Origin: Tanypteryx hageni
Taxonomy: Eukaryota > Arthropoda > Insecta > Odonata > Petaluridae
Length of the DNA: 64,000 nucleotides
NCBI GenBank assembly: GCA_028673005.1
Contig: CM054113.1
Location: 169,491,337 to 169,555,336 of the forward strand
Direction of reading: 5' to 3'
In this document: one piece after another, positions 55,191 through 64,000 of the stretch
Numbering within the stretch: the stretch's first letter is position 1
Layout: each line of letters begins with the position of its first letter
Translations under genes and position numbers: made by a program
Notes under the pieces: generated by a model
Database searches by the model: none
What the model saw: the letters and a program-made list of their open reading frames with translations, nothing else
Told to the model about the DNA's origin: nothing

Positions 55191-57299
55191 GAACCTGACG
55201 ATTTTCTACGAGTTAAGCGGTTTTGCAAAATATATCGTTGACAGTTTTGATCATAAAAATATCCAGATATTGCATATATCTCTGACGTATTAATGTAACC
55301 AGTCACATTATTTAAGGACTGCAAGCGTACGGTTATGGAAAATTTTCCGCAACGCAGTATGTTGCATCGATATTTTTCTCAATTTTCATAATATTGATGA
55401 CAAAAATACACTCCTGTTAAAAGTAATCCTTTAACATTACGAATAATTGATCCTTTATTAAGACTGTATCGATAAAAACGAATTGAAAATTATGCCCATG
55501 CGCAGTGACGTAGCCAGAGGGATGGCAACCGGACATTTGCTCCTTCTCCTCAGATTGCAGATATTCTTAACAAAAGTTAATTAATATAATTCACGGCTTG
55601 TAATAACAAAATAAGAAAGGCGTACTTTATCCCGCCAACTGTTCCTTTCTGCACATCGAAGAATTTCACACATCTTTAAATAATCTTTAAAATCTTATTT
55701 ATTTTCGTTATGACTTGGTCAACTAGTGACTTCCTGCTGCAATGGGGTACTTGAGCTCGGTTTCGGGTCGAACCCTCCAGTTCCGCACTCCTAATCCGAG
55801 TTGATGACGGTTGTGAGCGGTCAATTTTCAATGTGGTCCCATCTAGTTAACATGAGCCGCAGCGGGTACCTGGAAATGCCTCGACGGGCACCTAGAAATA
55901 CCTCGGCGGTCACCACGTTGAGAACCTCTGGTCTATTTTAACCATTCCCTTGGCCATAGGAATTATTTTTTTTCTCGCCTCTTCCTTTTGCCGCCAAAAC
56001 ACCTCTACGCCTCGCGACAAACGCAGCACCTTTTGCCCTAATAAAAATACCTTCTATAATTGCTGCTTAAATTGGACGGGACAGACTCGCTTTATTCTTT
56101 CTTTTCTTAGTCTTTCCTATTATGTCTCTCTGCTCTCTCTCTCTCTCTTTATTTTCCTCCTTTGTTTTCTCCTCTCTCCTTAAACTTCCCTTCCCTACCT
56201 TAAAGCTTTCAACCCCTTCTCCCTAGCTATTAACCTCCATTACCTCTAATTAAAATGAATTAAAAGAAAAGTGGGCAGCGACTGAGGCAACGCACTCACG
56301 CGCAGACACACTCAAACACAAACGAGCTCTAGAGGAAGAGAAAAGAGTGCGTATAAGAGTATAAAAGAGAGGAAGAGAAGGAAACTTGCGTGGTTGCAAA
56401 TTGCAGGAAATACGACTTTAAAAAAATAGAGGGTAAATTGGAGAGTAAAGAGGGTGGATTAAAGAGACAAGCTTAGGAGGAGAGGGAGAGGAAAAGAGAA
56501 GTAGGGTTTTATAGGAAGAGAGGCAGAGAGAAGGGAGGAGGGCAATTCTGGGAATATATGATGATAAGAAGGTTGAACGGAGGATGATAGAAAATGGAAG
56601 GGAGGTGGACGAGATACAAGATAATTATAAATAAAGTAGATGGAATGTTCTATCGGTATTATTTACCACGATATTAATCTGACGGAAGGGTAAAAAATAA
56701 CTTTATAATGACGACCAATGACTTCGATCATTTACTGGTTGGTTGCTCCGCCGCGCCCGACGTTTGCGCCATCACCTTAGAGCGTGTAAAAAGACAAACT
56801 GAGCTTACACAAATGAAGAGCCCGATCTCATCGTTTAAAAGTGAGTTATATAGGTAATATTCGATAAAATATTAAAATTGTTGGTATTCTTTAAAAATAA
56901 TAAATATATGTTGTAACCCTCTAATTGTTTGGCTAAAGGAGCACTTTAACTTTAATATGAAATAAAAACAAAAAACAATCGAAATAGTTGATTCATTTTT
57001 ACGCATCACTTAAATGCTGTGTATTGATGCTAATTCGAATTTTTAGCGCTCAAGTCATCGCATGGCAATTTCCTACGACAAATTTTCTTTCAAAAGGCCT
57101 ATGTACGATATTTAGACTTACGCATAAAAAGAACGAATGCAATTTTTCGTTTAATTTGTTAAAAATCAATTTGCTGACGCAATATAAATTATTGAGGTTT
57201 ATTTAGAATTGTAAACTTAAGATTATTTATGAATTTAATAATATAATTTTATGGAAAAGTAATTAATCAATTATTAATTACTTACAATTTTTAAACTAT
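55191..57299. other. Non-coding sequence with two solo transposon-like ends
   Basis: 55504 starts CAGTGACGTAGCCAGAGGG. The stretch ending near 55933 (ACGTTGAGAACCTCTG) looks like a hAT right end. They do not match each other. CT-rich tracts occur at 56120-56165 and purine-rich sequence at 56330-56560. No gene recognised. Confidence 0.35.
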
Positions 57300-57660
57300 C
57301 TTTCTATAACCATTTGCTCGAAATCTTGATTTGAAAATTTGAAGGCACCCCCTGCCGTCCACCGATTTTTTAAAAACATTTCTTCTGCAGTGTTATAGAT
57401 TGCATTAAAGGCCACATAAATAGTAAAAATGTCTTGCTTTCTATCTATAAACATTTGCTTAGAATCTTAATTTGAAATATTCGAAGGCACCTCCTGCAGC
57501 TCACCGATTTCGGCAAAAACCTTTTTGGCAACATAATTAATGGCCTCGTATGTCACATACGCTATGCAGATTTCAGTAACATATCTCTTATCATTTGATA
57601 GCTATTTTAATGCAATTGATTGCACAGACGGACAGACAGACAGACGGATCGAAAACATAG
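57300..57660 (+). repeat. Dispersed repeat with a 138-bp tandem duplication
   Basis: TCTATAACCATTTGCTCGAA (57303) and TCTATAAACATTTGCTTAGA (57441) start two related units, each with GAAGGCACC and CACCGATTT. The segment ends in CAGACGGACAGACAGACAGA, common in Helitron-like and other arthropod repeats. Confidence 0.55.
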
Positions 57661-58309
57661 GCGCTTTTATAAAATAAAACGCAAGAAAAATACGACATTT
57701 TTTGCTGTCAGCATAATGGTTGAATTTAACTCGTGGGTCATCAACTCGTTATAGAGATTTCAAACCATATGGATCCTTATGCGGCAATTTTTATCAAACG
57801 TTTGCAGTTCTAAAGAGGTTACTTCTGACAGAACGGAATGACATTCAGCATAATGATAGCTTGAAGAAGATTGGACAGCATGTTTAAATGCCAGTGTAAA
57901 TATCGGAGGAAGTTATGGCGGCAAAATTTTAAAACATCAATGGAAAAAAAACTTCTGACGTAATCTCATAACTGTTACGTGTCGTGGCGTACATGATGAT
58001 TGCCTTTTACGTCACATTCCGCAGTGTGCTAGTTTATGTGTATACCTTTAGTATCCTTTTCTCCTTGAACCAAGACCATAAGGTATGGAATTTCGAAAAA
58101 TATTTGAGAACTAAGATACAGAAAGGAATGTGTTCAGGATCAACAATATTAATTAAAGGAGACAGCAGTGAGTGTATGTCGATATTATGGGAATGTAAAT
58201 CCTTAGAAACTATTTCAGGAGCGTCAATACGTGCCCAATTCCATTATGAATGTTAGACGAACTCAATATTTAATGCATGTCTTATTTCAGCCAAAAAAAT
58301 AAAATGAGG
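57661..58309. other. Unassigned non-coding sequence
   Basis: A 90-codon + strand frame (57984-58256) has no recognised domain. Confidence 0.35.
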
Positions 58310-58720
58310 GGTGATAGTGAGACAAGATGTCGAGGATGAGATTGAAGGGGAAAAGGTAGCGGAGGATGAGGTAGAGAAAGAGGAGAGACCAGGAGAGAAA
58401 TTAAACATAGGGAGAGAGAGATAATGAAAAGGGAGAATAGCGGGGATGTGGGTTTTGAGAAAGAGAGAGGGAGGATGGTCGAGAGAGAGAGTGGTGGGGT
58501 GAGAGAGGGTTTGGTCGAGTCGTCTGAGTAAGGTTGGGAGTCGTAATTGCAGATGGGCAAATGGACCGAGTAGGTGAGGTGGTTTAGGGGACATAAATAC
58601 TCGTGGACCCGTCTGTAAGGCGAAAAAATGTGGGGGTGAGGAGAGAAGAGTTGGAGTAGGAAGGGAGAGAAGAGTGGGCATGGAGAGAAGCGAGAATAAC
58701 ATCGGTGGGGAGAGGAAAAG
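58310..58720. repeat. GA-rich tract
   Basis: Purine-biased + strand. The 178-codon Ser/Pro/Leu-rich frame on the - strand follows from this bias. It could alternatively be a very decayed Penelope coding region. Confidence 0.6.
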
Positions 58721-58806
58721 GAGGGTGTTGCATTGCTGGATGGCCAAAGGGCAAACTGTGTTTGCGGTGAAGCGGCCGATCGATAACAAAGTGCAATTTC
58801 GTTAAG

Positions 58807-58830
<24 letters not shown>

Positions 58831-58838
<8 letters not shown>

Positions 58839-59147
58839 ATGTCAACAAGGTGTTGGGATGAGGAAACCCAGTGAACACTCACCAATCAGACGACTTCAGG
58901 TTGACGAGGCCCCGGGGATGTCGAAGCGACACACGTAAAAGAACACTAAAACACAGAAACATCACAAATCTCTGTAGCTGATGAAGGAATAATTCCAAAA
59001 GCTTCTACGTTTGTGATGTTTCTGTGTTTTAGTGTTCTTTTACGTGTGTCGCTTCGACATCCCCGGGGCCTCGCCAACCTGAAGTCGTCTGATTGGTGAG
59101 TGTTCACTGGGTTTCCTCATCCCAACGCCTTGTTGACATCCATATAT
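58831..59147. repeat. Head-to-head inverted Penelope-like tails, 138-bp arms
   Basis: The arms at 58831-58968 and 59010-59147 are reverse complements with two mismatches and no gaps. The 41-nt spacer carries CTGATGA, a GGAA/TTCC stem and AAAA. Each arm is a Penelope 3' tail (GTGTCGCTTCGACATCCCCG). (AT)n tracts lie outside both arms, at 58808-58836 and from 59178. Confidence 0.9.
58978..59009 (+). ncRNA. Hammerhead-like core motif in Penelope tail spacer
   Basis: CTGATGA followed by a GGAA/TTCC hairpin. The box after it reads AAAA here but GAAA in the sister tail at 51.8 kb. Cleavage strand not identified. Confidence 0.3.
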
Positions 59148-59176
59148 CCATTTTACCTTTCCTTTTCCGTAAGCTG

Positions 59177-59177
<1 letters not shown>

Positions 59178-59230
<53 letters not shown>
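59178..59230. repeat. (AT)n microsatellite joining two Penelope tails
   Basis: Uninterrupted AT dinucleotides separate the + oriented tail on the left from the - oriented tail on the right. Confidence 0.9.
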
Positions 59231-59236
<6 letters not shown>

Positions 59237-60562
59237 AAGGAAAAGAAAAGGTAGTGATGAGGGTGGCAACAAGGTGTTGAAGGAATCCCAGCGGACACTT
59301 ACCAAGTCGGAGACCAAGTTGGCAGGCTGCTGGGGGCGTCGAAGAGACACGTTGAACACACGAACACAAAAACACACGCAAGCTTATCGGACCTATGCCC
59401 TTCTTCAGCGAAAGAGTAACGTAAAGTGACACACTGGGCGGGGAATGACAGGGTGATGTGGGAAGGTTGATGATTGGAGGAGGTGGGGAGTAGGAGGGGT
59501 GGATAGCCAATAAAGAGGGAGTGTGGTAAGGGAAAGTGCGAATAACTACAATGTAGCAAGGAGACATTGTAAGGGGGCTAATAGGGTTAGCGGAGGTTGA
59601 GGCCAGGCGGAGAGAAAGAGTCGAGAAGATGGATATGTGCTAGTTCCCAGTGTCGGAGAAGGGAGGCAGGAGTGTCATAGGGTAAAGCGCGAATAATCCT
59701 AACATTGTAGCAACTATTGAAGGGGACATTGTGGGTATTGGCGTGTAATGCAACTGGGAGGGGGCGTCTGAGAGAAACGCTATTCCGGTGACCGTTCATT
59801 CGGATGTTTAACGGATTGCTGGTGAGGCCTACGTAAAACGCGGGACAAAGGGTGCAGGTAAGGAGGTAAATGACGTTACGGGTGGTGCAGTTGCTTTTGG
59901 AGGTGATGGGGTAGGTGATGTAGGTGGAGGGACTCGAGAAAGAAGATGATGGTAGGTGGATAGGGCAAGTGAGGCAGCGAGGTTTTCCGCAGGGGTGGGA
60001 GCCTATTGCAAGAAGCGCGGTAGAAGTGGGAAGTTCCTTCCTCCACAAGATATTTCCCAAATTTGGGGGCCGGCGGAAGGAGAGGAGCGGAGGATTGGCA
60101 AAAAGGTTGATAAAGAGGGACTGATGGGAGGAAGAGGTAAGAATTGGGTGGGGAGCATGAAGGATTGTTTTGAGAGCTTCGTGGATACCAGGATGGAAAA
60201 GTGTCGTAAGAGTGAGTGGAGGGGTAGATGCAGGAATAGTGGGTGTGTGAGGATGAGATCCATTGTGGGTAGGCGTCATCGCCCTATGGATCTGTTCGCG
60301 GACCAAGACTGGAGGGTAATCACGTTTGAGAAGAGCATTCTCGAGGACAGAGTAATACTCTAGAAGGGATGCTCTATCAGAACAAAGCCTCCATCCTCGA
60401 CGAGCAAGAGCATAGGGGATAGAGGTTTTGGTATGAAGGGGATGGCAGCTATCAAAGTGGAGGTATTGGAGGCTGTTGGTGGGTTTGATGTGAACACAGG
60501 TGCGGATATGGCTGTCTTGAAGGTAAAGATCGACATCCAGGAATGTGATGTGGGAGGTATAT
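59231..60562 (-). mobile_element. 5'-truncated Penelope-like element with open ORF
   Basis: The coding part is followed on the - strand by a 3' tail (59586-59231). The tail has CTGAAGA (59408-59402), a short stem and GATA, and then phrases parallel to the other tails (CTCTTCGACGCCC, CACCTTGTTGCCA, TTTTCTTTTCCTTTAGTTTA). The 5' end joins dispersed repeat sequence through an AT tract near 60562-60572. Confidence 0.8.
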
Positions 60563-60588
60563 ATATATATAAAATCACCATACACCAA
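59587..60588 (-). CDS. Penelope-like RT C-terminus and GIY-YIG endonuclease (333 codons open)
   Basis: The first 10 or so residues come from flanking DNA. The element part starts at SHITFLDVDLYLQ. Residues 15-100 (HIKPTNSLQYLHFDSCHP, SIPYALARRGWRLCSD) are the end of a Penelope RT. Residues 200-211 form a Cys cluster, CGKPRCLTCPIH. Residues 238-275 (NVIYLLTCTLCPAFYVGLTS, then RMNGHRNSV) are the GIY-YIG nuclease, here with the variants VIY and YVG. The RT catalytic motifs are missing through 5' truncation, so the protein could at most be a nuclease. The frame has no stop over its full length. Confidence 0.85.
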   Translation of the reverse strand: MVYGDFIYIYTSHITFLDVDLYLQDSHIRTCVHIKPTNSLQYLHFDSCHPLHTKTSIPYALARRGWRLCSDRASLLEYYSVLENALLKRDYPPVLVREQIHRAMTPTHNGSHPHTPTIPASTPPLTLTTLFHPGIHEALKTILHAPHPILTSSSHQSLFINLFANPPLLSFRRPPNLGNILWRKELPTSTALLAIGSHPCGKPRCLTCPIHLPSSSFSSPSTYITYPITSKSNCTTRNVIYLLTCTLCPAFYVGLTSNPLNIRMNGHRNSVSLRRPLPVALHANTHNVPFNSCYNVRIIRALPYDTPASLLRHWELAHIHLLDSFSPPGLNLR

Positions 60589-61016
60589 GATCTAAACTCG
60601 TAAATAAACCAACCTGATCTCCAAGGCAACAGCATAAGTCTCGCAGAATATTTATAATTTTCCGCGAAATTATGGCAACTATCCGTAATTTCTAATTACT
60701 CTGGCAATCGGCTCATTTCGTATTTCAAAATTCTGTGTCTCAGGTCACCATGCATGAGCAATAAGAATAATTATTCTGTGATGATTATAATCATCATTAA
60801 GACAAATACCCTATACGCTAAAATTATTTAAAAAATTAGGATATTTTGTGTTAAAATTATTGCATCATCATCCGTGCCTTTACCGCGTATTTGGATGAAA
60901 AAATCCAATGTCATAATAATATATTTCTAGAAATAAATTCAATATTTTATGTGTTAGGATTAAGGCATCACCATATATTAACCTCGTTGTTTGACAACGA
61001 TATCATGTAATTTATA
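60572..61016 (+). repeat. Dispersed repeat, uninterrupted copy
   Basis: It aligns with 32390-32506 plus 32947-33160 and serves as the empty-site reference for the SINE cluster. It ends at the TA into which the following mariner inserted. Confidence 0.65.
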
Positions 61017-62315
61017 TGGAGGAGGAGTCAATAAGTAAATGCAAACTTTTCGTAAAAAAATAACTACATATTTAAAAATGAAATATCGAATATTTTTCTA
61101 CATAATTCCCCTCCTTTTGTATACTAAGATTCCACCGTTTAGGAAGCTTCCGTATACCTTCAAAAAAGAATGATTTCGGCTGTGCAACGAGCCACAAATG
61201 CACGGCCTCTTTTAGTTCATTATCATCGCTGAATCTCTGTCCTCGAAGATGTTCTTTCAGTGGTCCGAATAGGTGACAGTCGCATGGTGAGAGATCCGGA
61301 CTGTAGGCCGGGTGGTCCAAAACCTCGAACTTAATTTTTTCTAGTGTTTCCATAGTTTTCGCAGCGGTGTGATGGCGTGCGTTGTCATGAAACAAAATCA
61401 CGCCATTTTTCAACATTCCTCTACGTTTCGTAGGAACTGCCGGCTTCAAATAGTTCAGAACTGTAATTTTGAGAATTTACTGTAGTACCCCTCTCCAGAT
61501 AATGCTTGACAATTACTCCCTTCGAGTCCCAGAACACTGTAAGCATTAGTTTTCCGGCAGACGGAACAACCTTAAATTTCTTGACAGTTGGCGAGGTTAG
61601 ATGTTTCCAATGCATGCTTTGACGTCGTCCTTCAGAGTCAAAGTAATGAACCCATGTTTCGTCACAAGTCACAATGCGATCTAAGAATGCTTCCTTCTCC
61701 TTATTGAATCGATCCAAGTGCCGCAAACAGATTTCTAGACGATTCAGCTTGTGTTGATCTGTGAGTTCTCTAGGAACCCACTTAGCACAAACTTTGTGGA
61801 ACCCAAGAGTATCATGGACAATTTTATGAGCAGAACCATGACTAATTCCCAAATCTGTGGCTATTTCATCAATAGTAAGACGTCGGTTATCAAGAATCTA
61901 CTTTCTTACTGCTTCAACAGTGTTGTCAGTTGTTGCTGTTGTAGGTCGTCCTTCCCGCGCTTCATCAACAAGATTTGTACGGCCTTCTTTAAACCATTCT
62001 ATCCATTTGTAGACACTGCGTTGAGGCAAAACATTATCACCATATTGTTGAGACATTCTTCTGTGAATTTTCGCTCCTTTTACTCCCTCCGACACAAAAA
62101 TCGAATCACACTGTATTGTTCTTCTTTGGTGCAAACACTTAGTGGAGCAGACATGTTTAACAAGCAACAGTTACGAGACAAATGAATTAACGAACGCGAT
62201 ATCACGCATGTGTAGTATGGAAATATAGAGTTACATTATTGCCAAGTTTCAAGAATATGGCTACAATGTGTAGCAAAATATTAACAATTTGCATTTACTT
62301 ATTGACTCCCTCTCA
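61017..62315 (-). mobile_element. Mariner element, 1.3 kb, nearly intact
   Basis: Terminal repeats share GGAGTCAATAAGTAAATGCA, with TA on both sides (61015-61016 and 62316-62317). A transposase gene on the - strand fills the interior. Confidence 0.9.
61072..62154 (-). pseudogene. Mariner DD34D transposase with three lesions
   Basis: ATG at 62154 opens MSAPLSVCTKEEQYSVIRFL. A frameshift near 62090 moves to the frame with EGVKGAKIHRRMSQQYGDN and the paired HTH (YKWIEWFKEGRTNLVDEARE). A TAG at 61898-61900 follows VRK. The frame then runs ISHGSAHKIVHDTLGFHKV, RIVTCDETWVHYFDSEGR (first Asp) and PSAGKLMLTVFWDSKGVIV to a second frameshift near 61440. The last frame has LFHDNARHHTAAKTME (second Asp) and YSPDLSPCDCHLFGPLKEHL (third Asp), ending at 61072. 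All three Asp are kept and the length is normal, so the copy is young compared with the others here. Confidence 0.9.
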
Positions 62316-62336
62316 TATATATATATATATATATAT

Positions 62337-62464
62337 AAATTATTGAATTAATAGAGATATTGAATATATAAAAGTTATGTTGCATTATTTAAAACATCTG
62401 AACTAATTATTAGAATTGCAACATAACTTTTATGTATTCAATATCTCGATTAATTCAATAATTT
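62337..62464. repeat. Inverted repeat, 48-bp arms
   Basis: 62337-62384 and 62417-62464 are reverse complements with two mismatches around a 32-nt spacer. It starts just beyond the mariner and an AT tract. Confidence 0.85.
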
Positions 62465-64000
62465 AGTTTTTTTCATTCAGTGCGTTTTATATGTTATTAA
62501 TAACAAAATTATTATATTTTTATTTTTACACATTTTGTGCGCTTTATAAAGCCTACCTACTTAAAAAAATTATTTTTATTTGTTTTATTTTTTAATTTGT
62601 TTTCAACCATAAGACGAAATCGACAATTATTTAGTGAACAACCAAAAGGATTAAATGTAAAAAATTATGTTAATATAAATTATAGTATGAACTCACTTCA
62701 GGTGTGTTTAAATAAATTATAGTGCTGCGGTTCACTCGGAATATTTTTACGAATTGTTCAATATTTTTTATCTAATTTTTAAGGTATCCACAGCAGAGTT
62801 GCAGTTAACCTTTCTTAGATGTTTAACATCAATGCTTTACAGAAATCGCTTTAATTTAAGAAATGTTTGTAAAACGCGAATGTTTGCATCCAATTCACTC
62901 CCTTATATCTCGAAAATAAAAAAACGAAAAAGGGCACTTTGTATGATGAAAAATTCATGTTTATCCTCGGGCTGGTAATATTTATATACACTTAAATCCA
63001 TATCTTCATAAAAGACAACCACATCATTAGCATTGGCACAGCACTCATTAATGACCATTGTGATGCGATCATATTTTTAATGGCGATTATATTGGCTGAT
63101 TGTGTTAGGGAAATAGTTTCCGCTTGACCAACCTATTTCGTACTTCAAATTAAATTCTACGGCAATTGTAAAAAAGTAAGGAGCTGCAATTAATTAGAGA
63201 TTCCTATATACTTTTTTGAAGCTTCAAGGATGAAGATTTAATTTGGCGCTTCCTCTTAAGTGAAAAACGCTGCTGGTATGGGGACAGATAGAAGCTCGCA
63301 CGGCGATAAACGCCACACAGACTAGGAGGAAGTTGCGGATAAATTACAGACACCTTTTCGGAATGGGTTTCGACCCTATTTCCGCCAGGATAAGAAATGG
63401 CAGGCTTATGCATCGAGAGGCTAAAGGGGGGAAATTTAAGGGTCATGTTAGATGGCGGAAAAGATAAGAGAACGCTCTTTTCAATTAAAGTTACAAAAAA
63501 GGCCAGGCTAAAACTTTAACTTCCTGACCGACTGCGCTCGTTTATCCATCAATTTTATTGCCACCGGAAGCGGAAAGAATAAAAGAGGTGTGAGGGACAA
63601 GATGTCGCTTTTCGCTCGTCCTATGTCTTTTTTCACGCGAGCTGCGACGTATTTTTTTATTTTCTTAACCGCAAGGAAAAAAACAACGAATAAAAAAATA
63701 CACGCCTGAATTACTCCTTATATAATCCCAAGAGGATCTCCTAATTAAAATGAAATATACTTAATTACCTATTAAACGTACGAGGCAAGGGCTCTTGTAT
63801 AACCCATTAAGGCGTTGAAATATTAGGCTGGAAATGCTCCCGTTGTGGTATATTAACCTTTTCATGCTCGACTCCTTAATTAAACGGCATTCCAAGGATA
63901 TTAATGGCTGAGCTTATAAACTGTTTCCGAATGTACCATTCGCTCTTGCATCTAAAAGTTCTGGCAAATAACAGTTACGACAGAACGCGGATCTTCCCGG
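62465..64000. other. Non-coding sequence with homeodomain-like TAATTA sites
   Basis: Small frames (62537-62722, 62754-62978 and 63204-63446) have no recognised domain. From about 63700 the sequence looks less repetitive, with several CTAATTA/TTAATTAA words. It could be conserved regulatory DNA, but this cannot be tested here. Confidence 0.35.

Noticed and set aside
58253..58789. 178-codon Ser/Pro/Leu-rich - strand frame
   Set aside because: Explained by the purine-rich + strand. No domain motif is visible.

Overview
This window is repeat-dominated nuclear DNA from an invertebrate animal, most likely an arthropod. It shows no bacterial gene organisation. It holds AT-rich non-coding sequence, spliced exons and a dense mix of old eukaryotic transposons: mariner, piggyBac, hAT, pogo/Tigger, Helitron-like, Penelope-like, LINE and Gypsy. 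The species cannot be fixed from the sequence.

The only host gene I can support is on the + strand: two phase-matched exons (21520-21669 and 23080-23217). They encode an acidic stretch and a basic terminus that best fit the C-terminus of MAK16, a nucleolar ribosome-biogenesis protein. Its earlier exons are not recognised here.

Layout. 0-1.1 kb: a decayed repeat with a period of about 147 bp. 1.7-7.1 kb: a nest in which a + strand I-type LINE (RT plus RNase H) split an older - strand LINE, which itself abuts a deleted Gypsy-like element. 7.5-9.1 kb: a piggyBac transposase pseudogene. 9.7-12.8 kb: a - strand hAT split by a 757-bp mariner-superfamily element with TIRs of about 105 bp. 13.1-21.3 kb: several pogo/Tigger deletion derivatives and a hAT element with target duplication. 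21.5-23.2 kb: the host exons, with a 64-bp perfect palindrome in the intron. 25-29.3 kb: hAT, mariner and Penelope-like fragments. 32.4-33.2 kb: a dispersed repeat interrupted by a tRNA-Gly-like SINE cluster. 35.2-36.5 kb: a mariner with both ends. 37.6-38.9 kb: two Helitron-like 3' ends in opposite orientation. 39.5-40.5 kb: a CpG-rich island-like segment. 43.5-44.1 kb: a hAT MITE. 44.8-48.1 kb: a full-length, nearly open LINE with a 12-bp target duplication. 48.3-53 kb: more Helitron, hAT, Penelope and Tigger pieces. 54.5-55.1 kb: CCCAAC minisatellites in inverted arrangement. 57.3-62.3 kb: inverted Penelope-like tails, a Penelope-like RT/GIY-YIG ORF and a nearly intact mariner.

The most informative signals are structural. 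Insertions can be dated relative to one another because exact target duplications and uninterrupted homologous copies lie in the same window. Several Penelope-like 3' tails share a CUGANGA - hairpin - GAAA arrangement resembling a hammerhead-ribozyme core. Nothing here points to a cooperating multi-gene system; the content is one host gene end plus layered mobile DNA.
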